Positions 36,101 through 48,100 of a stretch of 64,000 nucleotides of DNA are shown one piece after another (position 1 is the stretch's first letter; every line of letters begins with the position of its first letter). This DNA comes from Rostratula benghalensis (taxonomy: Eukaryota > Chordata > Aves > Charadriiformes > Rostratulidae). Below the pieces are notes generated by a model, which worked only from the letters and a program-made list of their open reading frames with translations, was not told the origin of the DNA and did no database searches. Position numbers and translations under genes: made by a program. The stretch is taken from NCBI GenBank assembly GCA_013399305.1, contig VXAI01000197.1, positions 849,237 through 913,236 of the forward strand, read 5' to 3'.

Positions 36101-39100
36101 TGAAAATATTCCACTTAAAATATTGGGATAAGAAGGTGTATCTCCTTATCACGTAATTCTATTCATACTACATGATGTGTTTGCCCATCATAAAAGGAAC
36201 AGAACACAGGTCACAAGGGGGATCCTTCACAAGATTATGTTTGTTTTCAATATCTGCTGCTGCTCAAAAAGATGGGAATTTTTGAACTAGGTGCACCTAT
36301 GAAAAAGTTAAGATAAATACGTGGGTTTTTTTCAAACTAAAATTCTGTCACAATATTTCTGAATTTAGTCATCTTGGTAAGTTCCTGGTATTCCTCTGGA
36401 TTCATTGTGCTATTTGTTTTGAAATAAACACCTGTCCATGTGCTATACAGCATATACTCAAATGTTGCCCACGGAACTTTGGAAATGGAAGCATATAGAT
36501 ATAAGATTTGTACTTACAAATTTATCAGATATGGGACTATGACAGTATTTGTAATTTTTTTTAAATATTTTTTTTTTGTAGTCAGCTACCTCATGGATAC
36601 ACTTCATATCGAATTTATATGTAGTGTTATAATTTGCTACCTTTTCTATGACTTACCATGAACAAGAAATACTTTAGCTCAAATGTTTTTTTTTGTGGGC
36701 AGCACAGGGCCCTTGAGACATATTTCCTCTAAAAGTGAAATATGTAGATGGCATCTGATGAAATCAGTATTGTTATTCCTGCCAACTTCCTTTTTCATTC
36801 TGCAAGCCCAATAATAACTCACTGAGGATTGGCATGTTTTGTATGTTTTAATTAAAGCTAATTAAATCTTGAGCTGGATTTATTGCTGAACAACTAATTC
36901 CTTAGCACTGGCTGGAGACCTTGCCATTAAAAAACCGAACCATACTGCTTTCATGCATTTCAGAACTGATGCCCAGTGTTTTGGAAGGCATGATGCCAAA
37001 AGACGTATATGGTGGGGGGTTTTTTAGCTTTTCATGGAGGAACCTCAGCTGTGTCTTCTCAAGAGAGATGGTTGTTGAGTTTTTTTTAGGCTCTGACCAT
37101 AAATGTGGACATAAGTATACTCTGAGCAGACTAACTGGAGCTAATAATTTTATTGAAGGGTAGATCTGTCTTGTAAATATACATCTGGCATACAAATAGC
37201 ATGTGTAGATGAAATTGAATAAGCACATTTGGAAACAGAGCCAGAAAAATCTCCTAGAGAATACATTGGAGAATCCTTCTAGTTCATAAATTATTTGTGG
37301 AAGAGAGTATCCAGCTGAACTTTGTTATAGTTCTCCCATACAAAGAATAATGATGTAAGCTGATCATGAAATGTAACGCATTAGTAAGTACATGTAGGGC
37401 AGTGTTTTGTATTTATATAACTTTCCAGCAGAGGAGAAAGACACTGATGCTGCTGTGCATGCAAGACTTCATTTCTAATGTCTGTTAAAATTCTTCCACC
37501 TGACACGTGCTAATACGGACCCGTCTGACAGACTACTAGCAATGCGAATTCAGTGCCTGAATGATCTCTGACTCCTTTGGGGCTAAATGTCCGTGTTGTG
37601 TGTGTGATGAGGTAAGACGATAAGAGGGGGGATGTCCTCTCCCTGTGCCTGGGGGCGGGGCTGAGCACCATGGACAGAGACTGGCAATCCCAGGAAAGGG
37701 ATGAAATGACTTCACCTACAGACTTCCAGGCTACAGAGATCAGGAAACCTCCGAGCGCTGAGATCCTTGGCCACCAATTTGTTAAAATGGATGCCCTTGA
37801 CATGGATTCATTTTGATTAAGGCCCATCATCAGTCATGACTGGTCTTTGTTTCTCTACAGCATTGATACTTCTCAGAAGACTACCTCATAGTTACCCGTT
37901 TGCCAGGAAACTATTATGGGTTTCATTCTCTGCTTATTCTTACTGAGATGCAGAGAAATTTCCCTATAATCCACTTTCAAAGTGTCCCTTTAATTTTATT
38001 TTAGGGATGGCCAAATTCTTCAGGTATTATAGCTGAGCAGAATTCATAGAATTCTTTTATATAAAAGTTTATAAATTCTCTGTGGTGTTCAAATACCATG
38101 TCAAATTCATCCTAAAGAGGTCTAAACATTAAATCTCTAATTTTCAAGAGTCATGATGTTTTTTTTCCAAGAGCTCCACAAATGGAAAAGAAAATAGAAG
38201 TTATATATTTTCTGTCTATTTTTAGGTGTATCTAAATTTCTTTATGTACAGTAGGGTCAAGCTATCAGCAATAGGGAATTCATGAATGGTTCATTGGTTC
38301 ACACTGTCCTTTTTTTTTTTTTTTTTTTTTTTTCTATCCTACTACTTGTATCTCCTTTATTTGGAGCATCAAGATACAAGTATAAGTATCTGGAGACCTG
38401 CAATTTGGCAGAGCAGAACAGTGCTTTCCCAAATATACCTTTGGTGTAGTTGTCAGATTGTACACTGGGAAAGTTGCATTTTAGATACTGTGAATTTGGA
38501 TACTATGACTAATACAGCTGAAAAGCTTAATTCTCACCAGACTGAAGGAGACAGTTACATGGGAAAGAACTGCACTGAAGCATCCTTCAAAAAAGAGAAG
38601 ATGGTTGCTGACTCAACATTGTGTGGTCTCTGAGAGATTTATGGTACATTTTTCAGAATCTGTTCTTCCATCTTGCTTTTATATTCTTCATTTGCCTCAG
38701 GCTTTAATGACAGAAGAACTAAGAAATGATTTTAAGCTTTTTGTAGTTTGCCTTTAAATAAGTCATAGAGAAGGTCCAATCAACATGGGTAGCCCCAACA
38801 AATGGTGTCATTAGGAAACAGATCTCTCAAGCAAGAAGTGTATGTGGGTACCATTGAGAGAACTGATAATGAGCTTTCCAGGTTTTGGAGGCAAATGACA
38901 TTATACCAAGGGATCATTTTGTGTTAATAGCTTTTAATAAATCAGTGTCAAAAAATCTTCCAGAACTAAAGGTTTGTATAGGAAAATAATTACAAAATAA
39001 AATATTAAAAATGCTTTCTGTGCGGTTTTTGTTGCTGTTGTTGTTTTTCCCCCAGCAAAATTAGCTATCCTGGAGTTAGGAATTGAAGCCTGTGATATGA

Positions 39101-42100
39101 ATCTGGTTTTTTTGGTGTCTATTTTGTTGGTTCTCTAAGAGGGATTGATAGGAAACTCATTAAATATGTGTTAATTCTACATCTTAGGTGATCTACGGAA
39201 AATATGTTTCTTACACCATAATTCAGCTTTGTGAACAAAGGGAGAAATTTTCTTTTTCTGAAGTGTCAGAGTGACCACAACTGCAGATTGCCTTTTAAGT
39301 GGGATAAAATGTGATGTATTTTGGGTTCTCTAAACTTGAGGTGTGACCCTTTTCATATAGTCACATTTAAGAATAAAAAGTTACAACATCAAAAAGATAT
39401 TTGAATATATACGCTACCAGAAAAACTTTTACAGTTTTTCACAATAAATAGTAAATTATCCAAATTTTGAAACTTCTCAGATTAACTACAGACTTACTAC
39501 TTTTCCTGTTTCTTCATTTAAATTTCTGTTTTGCGTTATCATATTGATGATTCATAGACCTTTCTATGGAAAATGTTTTTATTTGCTATAGTTTTGGCAC
39601 TGATCTAATTAGCACAAAGTATCAACTTAACAAACTGGGACCTTTCTTCTGTGGTGGGAGAACTTCTGCGGTAGGTGTGTCAAGTTTGGGTTTTTTTGTA
39701 GTTATCTGCATTTGGCATTTACCAACAGGGCTGCAACAGGTCCCGTGTTTCAGTGCAGCAAGCCAGGGGATTTTTGCATGTCTGGTGTTAGTTAGAGAGC
39801 ACAGTTTTCGATGAAGCTGCGTTGCACAATGTTATCTTATGATAAGGAGGTAGTTAAAGAAGCACAATATTAATGTACTGTATCTGAACTTACTGTTCGG
39901 GTTTTGTTTGCATTTCTTTCTATGGAATTTACATTCTTATTTGAAAACGTTAATGTCACTGCCATGAAGGCTTCTCCATATTACCAGTGAAGATTGTGTG
40001 GGATCCTTATTTTATGATCTGTTTCTTTTGAGTCATATTACTGTTTGGAATGAAAGTATTAAAATAATGTTCTTGTTTTTTGACTAGATCTTGAGCATAT
40101 GGAAAGCATTGTAGTGCAGTTTAATGTGAAAATTAACGAAGTGAGATTAAATATACTACTGATTATATCTTTAAAGGTATTTGAACCTTTAGAACATTAT
40201 ATGCCTAATCAGAAAGCCTGAAGTTTTTAGTAATTCTGTTTTATAATGCCCCTCTGCTCTTGCACAATTGACATGCTTCAGTAATGGGAGCAAAAAGCTA
40301 ACAAAGCCAGAACTAGAGTCAAAGAGTGGTAATTTTATCTCTGTCTTGACTGCCATGACTTCACCATGAAAAAACATGATGCATGGCTTCTAAAAACTTA
40401 ATACATAAAGACTGTGACAGTTCTATGTGTGAAAGGGAAAATCAGGGGGCAGATTAATGTCTAGATTGTCTGCCTGTAAACAAGAGATATTTCTCATAAA
40501 CAAGTCTACAAGTAAAGCAAAATTCCCGTTGGATGTTGGGGGTTTATTGGGCAAGGTAGCCCTTTTTCCATAGTTTTACAGGCCACATTTCTGTCAGGCA
40601 GTTCTTCTGGCTGTAAGGGTTCATTCAGTTTATGCCTCTCTGTTCCCCTCAGCCCTGTCCAGAGAGCTGAAATGAGATGTTGACACAGTTTCTGTGTTCT
40701 GTGTGTGTGACCTAGGGCTGGGTTGATCTTGTTGTCCTCTACCCACAACATGTACAGTTTATGCAGTCTGGCCATAGTTGTCAACTATTTCAGATTCAGA
40801 AAGCCTTAGGAAACATAAAAACAAAGTAAACACATGTAGAAGGGTGAGAATCGGCCAGATGGTGACAGAATATTTTGTGGTAGCTGAACCCTTGTTTTCC
40901 ATGTGAATGTTGAGAGGAAAGAACAATGTATACTGTTCTTAATCCTACAGTAATTGGAAATATTGAATAATAAAAGAGCTAGTAGTCCCTCTTCTGGAAA
41001 TATTTTAATTTAGCCTGCGGTGTATTACTGTACCCTTCAGTTTTGTTTTGTACAGCTTCTGAGCTGACCTCCTCTTGAACTGAGAGATTAAGTTACTTAG
41101 GGTGAAAGCCTATTCAAAATAAACAGTGCAAATTTTATAAAGAAAACTTCAAGATCCCAAATTAACACAATTCAAGCACAAACTTGAGAATAATATGAAC
41201 ATAATCTGTTTTCTGCAAAATTAGTGTGATATTTTAAAAAGTATCTTTCAAAATTGTTAGTCTTTCCTAGCAAAGAGGGATTTTTTGTACTTCCCTTGCA
41301 ATAACTGATAGAGTCCAAACGTTTTAAAAAAAACATGGAAAGAGGAGAGCATGCAAAGGAACTCACTGAGGTGAGTTTGTACATCATTAATCTGTTCTGC
41401 AGTGTGTGAACAGAAGTTTTTGGAAACAGGAATGTTTGCAGATGAAAGTGTTCTGTATTTGTAATTTTCTGGTTTAGCGTTAAAGAATTCCTATAATTTA
41501 ATGAATCTCGCAAACACAGAAATTTCTTAAAAGGATTTATAGGCCTCTTCTCAGGAGTGCTACTAAAGATCATTCCTGGTTCGGCATTCGGTACTGACTC
41601 GTGTGTTTCCCTTTCACTTGTCCACATAGAGAGATCACTTTTTGTTTCTTTTTAGTTTTATTCACAAAATGGTTATCATGGAAGAGCTTTCCGGTATTGA
41701 ACAAGTCTTCAAAAACTCTCTCTTTTTCTATACCGTTTCCCCCCCCCCGCTTGCTTCTGTTTGGGTCAGTTCATGCAGTTCTCTCCTGTGCTGTTTTCAT
41801 TCTAGTCAGGTACATCCTTCTATGTTGCTCTTGGGTTAGTATCTTCTTTTATATCTATTGAACATATGAACATGGTTGTAGAACTATAATTTCCTGGTTC
41901 GTGATGACGGTGTGTTAAGAGAACAAAGCAGAAACAATGATCAACAGATTCTCTATTTAAAAGGCCAAAGAGCAATGAAGTCCATTTCTGTCTAAAAGAA
42001 GGCATGTGAATTTTCAATACAGAGATACTTTAAAATCTCTCTTCTTCCCTCTCTTTCCCTCCCCTCCATCTGCGTTGAAAGATGATTTCTTGGCATATTT

Positions 42101-45100
42101 TGAGACTTTTTAAGGAAAAGATGGATTCTGTCTTCTATAGCTAAGCAATGAAGGTAACCAGTAAGTCTGTAAAGTTAAATCCTAACCAATTTAGTTCATT
42201 CTCCATCTCAACGTGAAAGTCAAATACTTTCTGTTTCTCTCCTGACAGACTTATGTAATGAAAAAGTTGTTAATATCTAAGGATTAAAAAACCCAGGCAC
42301 CTAAAGACAACGAATTCTAGAATACTTTTTTTGTTTGTTTGTTTAAGAAAGTAGAGGAAAGCAGACTGAAGGGGCTCTATCCAAACCAAAATTACAGGGT
42401 TTGAACTGCTTGTAAGAAATAACCATCTGACTGCCTGGAGCCCTGGCAGTCTCAAACCCATCTTTGTGAGGGTGGGGGTGAAACTGTGGTACCTCCTCCT
42501 GTGAGGACTGGCAATTAAAAAATATTTGGAACCACTGATGGTAACAGCCTGGAAATATGGTAGCTGGTGCCATAGTTTGTATGTGTTACCCATGTACTTC
42601 TGCTGATGACCAAGAGTCAGAAGAAAGTGTGAGGATTTTCATGAGACAATAAGTGAAACTCCTTCCACAGTTCTTCCTGATACTCATTGTACAGTAGTTG
42701 GTTTATGCTCTAGGTGTTTGTAAATCAGGGTGGGTTTTTTCCTTACTCTTAATAAAATTGTAGACTTTTCCTCATTAAAAAAATGAATGCAGAACATTTT
42801 TATCTTCATATAGTGAAGTAATTCCATTTAATTTTCTATAGGGATGGCCTTTGCCATTTTGTCTTCAGTCCATCCAGTTTTTGGTTTATATGGCTCTCTC
42901 TTTCCTGTCATTATTTATGCCATGTTTGGAATGGGACATCATGTTGCAACAGGTAAGTGTCTATTTGCTAAAACTATTTTCGGAAATAAGGAATTGGAAG
43001 CTGAACCTTTTCTTTTTTTGTTATAAAAGGAAAATTATCTAAGACTAAACAGAAATAAGATTGTTTTGTGCTTCTTTTTACAGCTTTTTTTTGAGAGTCT
43101 AAGTGCTTGAAAGAGCCTTATTAAGAATATATTGGAGTTACTCCTGGCATTATAATTTAATATTGCAATAACACTTCCTTTGTAAATGTAATTTACTAAG
43201 GGCTTTTTTATTTTAACTCTATTTTAGAAATCTGATTTAGGCTAAAAATTTAACAACCTAATTTAGGCTATAAATTTAACAGCCAACAAGGTACATACGA
43301 AGAGGTGTCATGGTTTGGGTGGGGCTGGCCCAGGACACAGGAATGAAAAAGTCTCGACTACTTCTTAAACTGTAGAAAACACGCACAAGTTCTCATCTGT
43401 CTAAAACACAAACCCTGCATTTCTTAGGGAAAAAAAAGAAAAAACAAACAAACTTTCTGTGCCTATTACCTGCTATAGTGTTAATGCTAGACATTCTTGC
43501 AATGGCTTCAGTACCACTTCTGTCCCCTTGCACAGTAATTACGTAGGCAATAAAAGGTGTTCCCTGGCTGCAATGCTAGTAGCTGTGAATTACTTATTTA
43601 CCCTTGGCAGATCCAACAGCAGCTGCAAGAGCTGCATGACTTTGATCTCCTAATAGGTTTGCAAATGGTCTGACTCCAAAGAACCAAAGTTGTACACCAA
43701 AGTTGGAAATAATACTCATGAGATTGAACCACAAACTCTTTGTTGTGCAGAAGTGGGTCGGTGGCCTCTGAAGTTTGGAGGAAGGATGAGACAGGCCCAG
43801 TATGAAAGCACAGTAGGGCTGAATGAAGGGAAGTAGCATCTGTGGTCACCAGAAGATTTAAGCAGGGGGGGAGGTATGTTTTCCTTATGGAGGAGAAAAA
43901 TTCCTGAAAGAAGGAAAGATGGTTCAGGGTAATCACACACACAAAAAAGAATTCTGCAGAATCTGACTGCTCAAGTGTATGGACTGACAAATGTTTTTGT
44001 ATTAAGTCAACCACTATTTGAGAACCTTATACGGTCAAAAATATTAAAATAACTTATTAAAAATTGCTGAACAGCTATAACTTGTCTAAAGCAAAAGCAT
44101 AGCTGAAAGATTGTTTTCCATAAAGAACAGAAAGTGTTGGAGCCTTTTGATGCCTGAGAAGGGTCTGTGGACGCTGTTACTGACTTGATGCTGTAATGAC
44201 TGACAGAATGTACTCAGTTCTAAAAATAGTGAAAATTCAGAAATTGGAAAGCAATTTTGAGACTTGAGTAGAGGTAGATTAGTATAGGTTTTTTTAACTT
44301 TTTTTTCCCACCGTTAAATGTATTAAAACATGAGCTGATATTAATGAATAATTTATCATTGTACTTTCAGCAGTATGTTGGTGTAAGCTTATTAAGAAGA
44401 CCATCCATCATATGATCATACATAGGAAAGTAAATACATAAATATCTGGCTGACAAATTGTAGTAATGAAAACTTTAGATGGAAGGAATATTATTCAGAG
44501 AATGATTTGCTGAGTGTCCCACAACTCATTGGCCACAGAGTCCTGCACAGTCCCTGGTGAGGAAATCTGTTCCTGTCACAACTGTCTGTTCTAGAATTTA
44601 AACTTAAGAAACTAAAAATGAAACAAACCAGTTCTCTTGCTGCTGTAAAGATTTTTTTCAAAGAATTGTGTGATAAATGATGTTGATCCTTTCAGGATCA
44701 AGGAAACTGGTGGACACGTCTCTGACTAAGGTGTAGCAAGGATATGGGACTGTCAGGTTATCAGAGTCAGAAGGGCTCTGGATGGAATCCTGGGAATTGC
44801 AGAGCTGTCTTTCACCCCTACTACAGTCTAGAATAAAAAATAAGAATACTGAAAGATACATTGTAATTGGAGTCTGTTGGAGAGAAGTTAAATTAATGTG
44901 ACTCCTGTAAAGGAAAATCTCACCTCACTAATGTCCTAGAGTACTGTATGTGTGTCACTAAAGCACGTTGAAAAAGGAAATACTTTGAAGGTATCAGAAT
45001 GGTCAAATAGCTAGTGATAAGGCTCCACACCAAAGGTTAATAAAGCAACCAAGTTGCCCTTGTGATAAGAGAAAAGTCCTTTAATTAATTATTAGTGAGT

Positions 45101-48100
45101 TAAAGGAGAAGAAGCCAAAGGTAGAACTTACAGGTCATTTTTTTAGGATGGAGATGTCCCTGGTATGTTCCCAAGGAATTCATGCTTGGAGGTCTACTCT
45201 GTGGAGGCCAAGATGGAGACATAATGGTATTCATTGGGTCCTGTAACACTAGAAATAAGGAGAGCTCAATGAAACCGGTGAAAAGTTACTTTAAAAGACT
45301 TTTAAAGTATAGATTAAAGAAAATAACACAGCAGGTGGTGAACTTCTGGAACCTGCTCCCAGGGGACATTGTGAAGGCAGAAAATAGAAGTAGTTTCAAA
45401 CAGACATTCAACAAATTCATGAGTGCTGGTCCATAAATAAAATCTAAAAGGACTAAATAGGGTGTGCTCACTACTATCTCTAATACAACAGCTATGGATG
45501 TTGGGCAAATGTCCTGCAGAAAGTGGTTTGGGCTTGTGTGCTTTCCCTGGGTAAAACCTACAATTGCTACAGTTGGATGCAGAGTACTGGGCAAGATGGA
45601 CCATTGGTCTGACATAGTAGGGCCATTGGTCTGACTAAGAGCATCCAATTCTCTTAGACCTCCGTATGATGTTTGTGCTTTTTAATATTGAATTATCATC
45701 CTTCTTTATCTGCGTGTTATTAAACTTTCTTTACCTCTTACCTCAAACAAATGTTTCATATTTTGCCTCCATTTATTGGAGTGCAGATTGTTTGTTAAGA
45801 TTTTAGAATGTACACATCTGTTAACTATATTGGGCTAAGTACTATGTATATAGCATGAATTAATTGCCCTAGGAATTTGAATGGTGAACATTTCATATCC
45901 TCCAACAAAAAGCTGTTTCATCATACCCAGGGTGAGTCAAAAACATTTGTGATAACTTGAAATAATTTTCAATTGTTGTGTTTGAGCCTTTTTTGTTAAA
46001 GTGTCTAAATGAATATGTCCACAAAAAAAAGACATTTTTTTTATCTGTACATATGGTATTTTACATTAAGAAATACTTGCTACATAAAAAGATTACCTTA
46101 AAAATTATTCTTAGCATAACAGGCATGCACAAAATGGTGCTTTTGCTCACAATGGCCAAGTTTTGAAAGAGAGGTTGTGAGTGATGAGTACAGAGACATA
46201 TAGAATTATTGGTGACTAATGTGTGGTTCCTTTTGTAGGAACTTTTGCTTTAACTTCCTTAATATCTGCCAATGCAGTTGAGCGTCTTGTTCCTTCAGTC
46301 AGCACTAATTTCACTACAAACAATAATTCAGGACCCTTGGGCCTATCAGAGTTTGAAATGCAGAGGATTGGAGTTGCAGCAGCAGTTTCATTTCTAGGAG
46401 GACTCATTCAGGTGGGTGGTCAACACTTATCCTGTATGTTACTGATGCATAGTATTTCTGACAGCTATGACTTTTGTAGTACTTTTTTAACTTAACTGAG
46501 AAAAAAATGATCATGGATGTGGTCTGATGCTCATGAAGGATGAAATTAATGTGTTTTAAGAATTTGCTGGTCCTTTGTTGAGATGTAGTTAGTGTCTGTA
46601 TACATGTTCCTAGGGTGTTACAGTATGAAGTAAAATCCCAGTCAGTCAGCTCTAATATAATATTCATGTGCTGGTGGTACTCTCTTTCTTTTTCCTGCAG
46701 AAACAAAACATGAATCAGCTCCTGGTAAGCATTGACATATTCCAGAGGTTTTCTATTGCTCTTGGCCTGAAGAGAAATACTACATAATATTCAATAACTG
46801 AAAACTGTAGGGAAAACATCTTTAAATTCTCTGCAGAGTTCACACACCCACCGCTAAAGTGAAGTAAAGTAGTAAAACAGATTTCTTCAAATGATCCTCC
46901 GAAGCGTATTCAAATAATCAGAGGTCTTTTAAATTTTTTCTCTTCCTATTCTGATCACAAGCATTGGATTCTTTTATCCTTTGCCAGTTGCTTAGGTCTT
47001 CAAAGAAGGCTTCCCTCTTTCCTTGTAAATATTAAAATGTTAGAAATATTCCAGCATTTGACTGCAACCCTTCCTGGGTACCTGGCCTCCTGAAAGAAAT
47101 TTGGACTCCTTTGCTTTGTGCTTTGGATCCCTCTACCATGCAGAGAATGAGCGAAGGAGCCCAGAATGGGATCTGCAGTGCCCTGCATGCTTGGTAGGAA
47201 CAGTTGCATTTTTTTCATTCTTTTATTAGTTACAGAATTATGACTTGGGGTAGCAGTATGAGGGAAATCCTACAGACAGCACACGGAGTAGACCTGATGT
47301 TGACTGTGCTGGGCTGCTGCACATGCTCTCCCATTGCGCCAGTGCATACAACACAACACTGCATCACACGTGAGGTGCCTGTGACAGCAGAATCCTTTGA
47401 GCTCACACAGAGCACCTCACTGGGAGTGTTGGGCTCACAGTTTGACAGTCTCCTCAGCCTGCGTTAAAGGCCAAAATGTCTCAAGCAGGAAGATGATGCC
47501 TGCATGCGATCTACCTTCAAAATCCAATGCAGAAATTTTTTGCTTAGTTGCTGCAGGATCCCATTAAGTGTGCAAATCCCCTGGACCTCTTACTCTTTCA
47601 TTCTGAAAAGTTCTGCTTTTTCACATACCTTCAACAGCACTAGCTGATTTATCTCAGTCTATGTCCTGCTTAATCCTGACTGGGATGAGATGAATCAGAA
47701 ATTCCTCTGCCAGCATCTTCAAAGAGAATCATACCACGTGCATGGGTCCTCTCCTGGGTCAATAATGTCACTTGCATTGTAGTCATACTAATAGAGCTGG
47801 TGCTTGTAGTGCTGCCACTAGTGCTTCATATGAGTTTTGGGGTTAGAGAGCAGACTAAAATACTTATTTCCCATACCCTAGAGGAGTGCTTTGAAGATAC
47901 TGATACACGATATTCAAGTGAAGGTCTGGATCAAGACTGCAGTTAAACTTTGCCATCATCCCAGGTGGTGCTAAGCATGGGAATCACGCTTCTTATCATC
48001 CTTCTAGTCTCCTGGGTAATAGTGGCTGCAATTCCCAGATAAGGTAACAGACCACATCTTACTGATAATGGAGAGTTAAGTGATCTGCTTCTAGTTATCA

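Larger units (their letters stand above)
30159..42841 (+). other. SLC26A7: SLC26A7 intron after first coding exon (12.7 kb)
   Basis: Large AT-rich intron. Named contents are a (GGAA)n tract at 32272-32335, a CR1 tail at 34010-34135, a GC-richer block at 37500-37830, and a 24-base T run at 38310-38333. No other exon was recognised. Short open frames such as 41172-41627 (minus) have no recognisable content. Confidence 0.75.
42953..46238 (+). other. SLC26A7: SLC26A7 intron
   Basis: 3.3-kb intron. It contains an imperfect 26-base tandem repeat at 43235-43284 and an old CR1 fragment at 45225-45650. I recognised nothing else. Confidence 0.75.

Noticed and set aside
41172..41627. 151-codon minus-strand open frame in the first SLC26A7 intron
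   Set aside because: No recognisable domain, low-complexity AT-rich codons, and a length not surprising in 64 kb of six-frame sequence.
43310..43380. tgtcatggtttgggtggg resembling the start of an avian endogenous retrovirus LTR
   Set aside because: The similarity is about 12 bases long, with no LTR end, primer site or internal region nearby.
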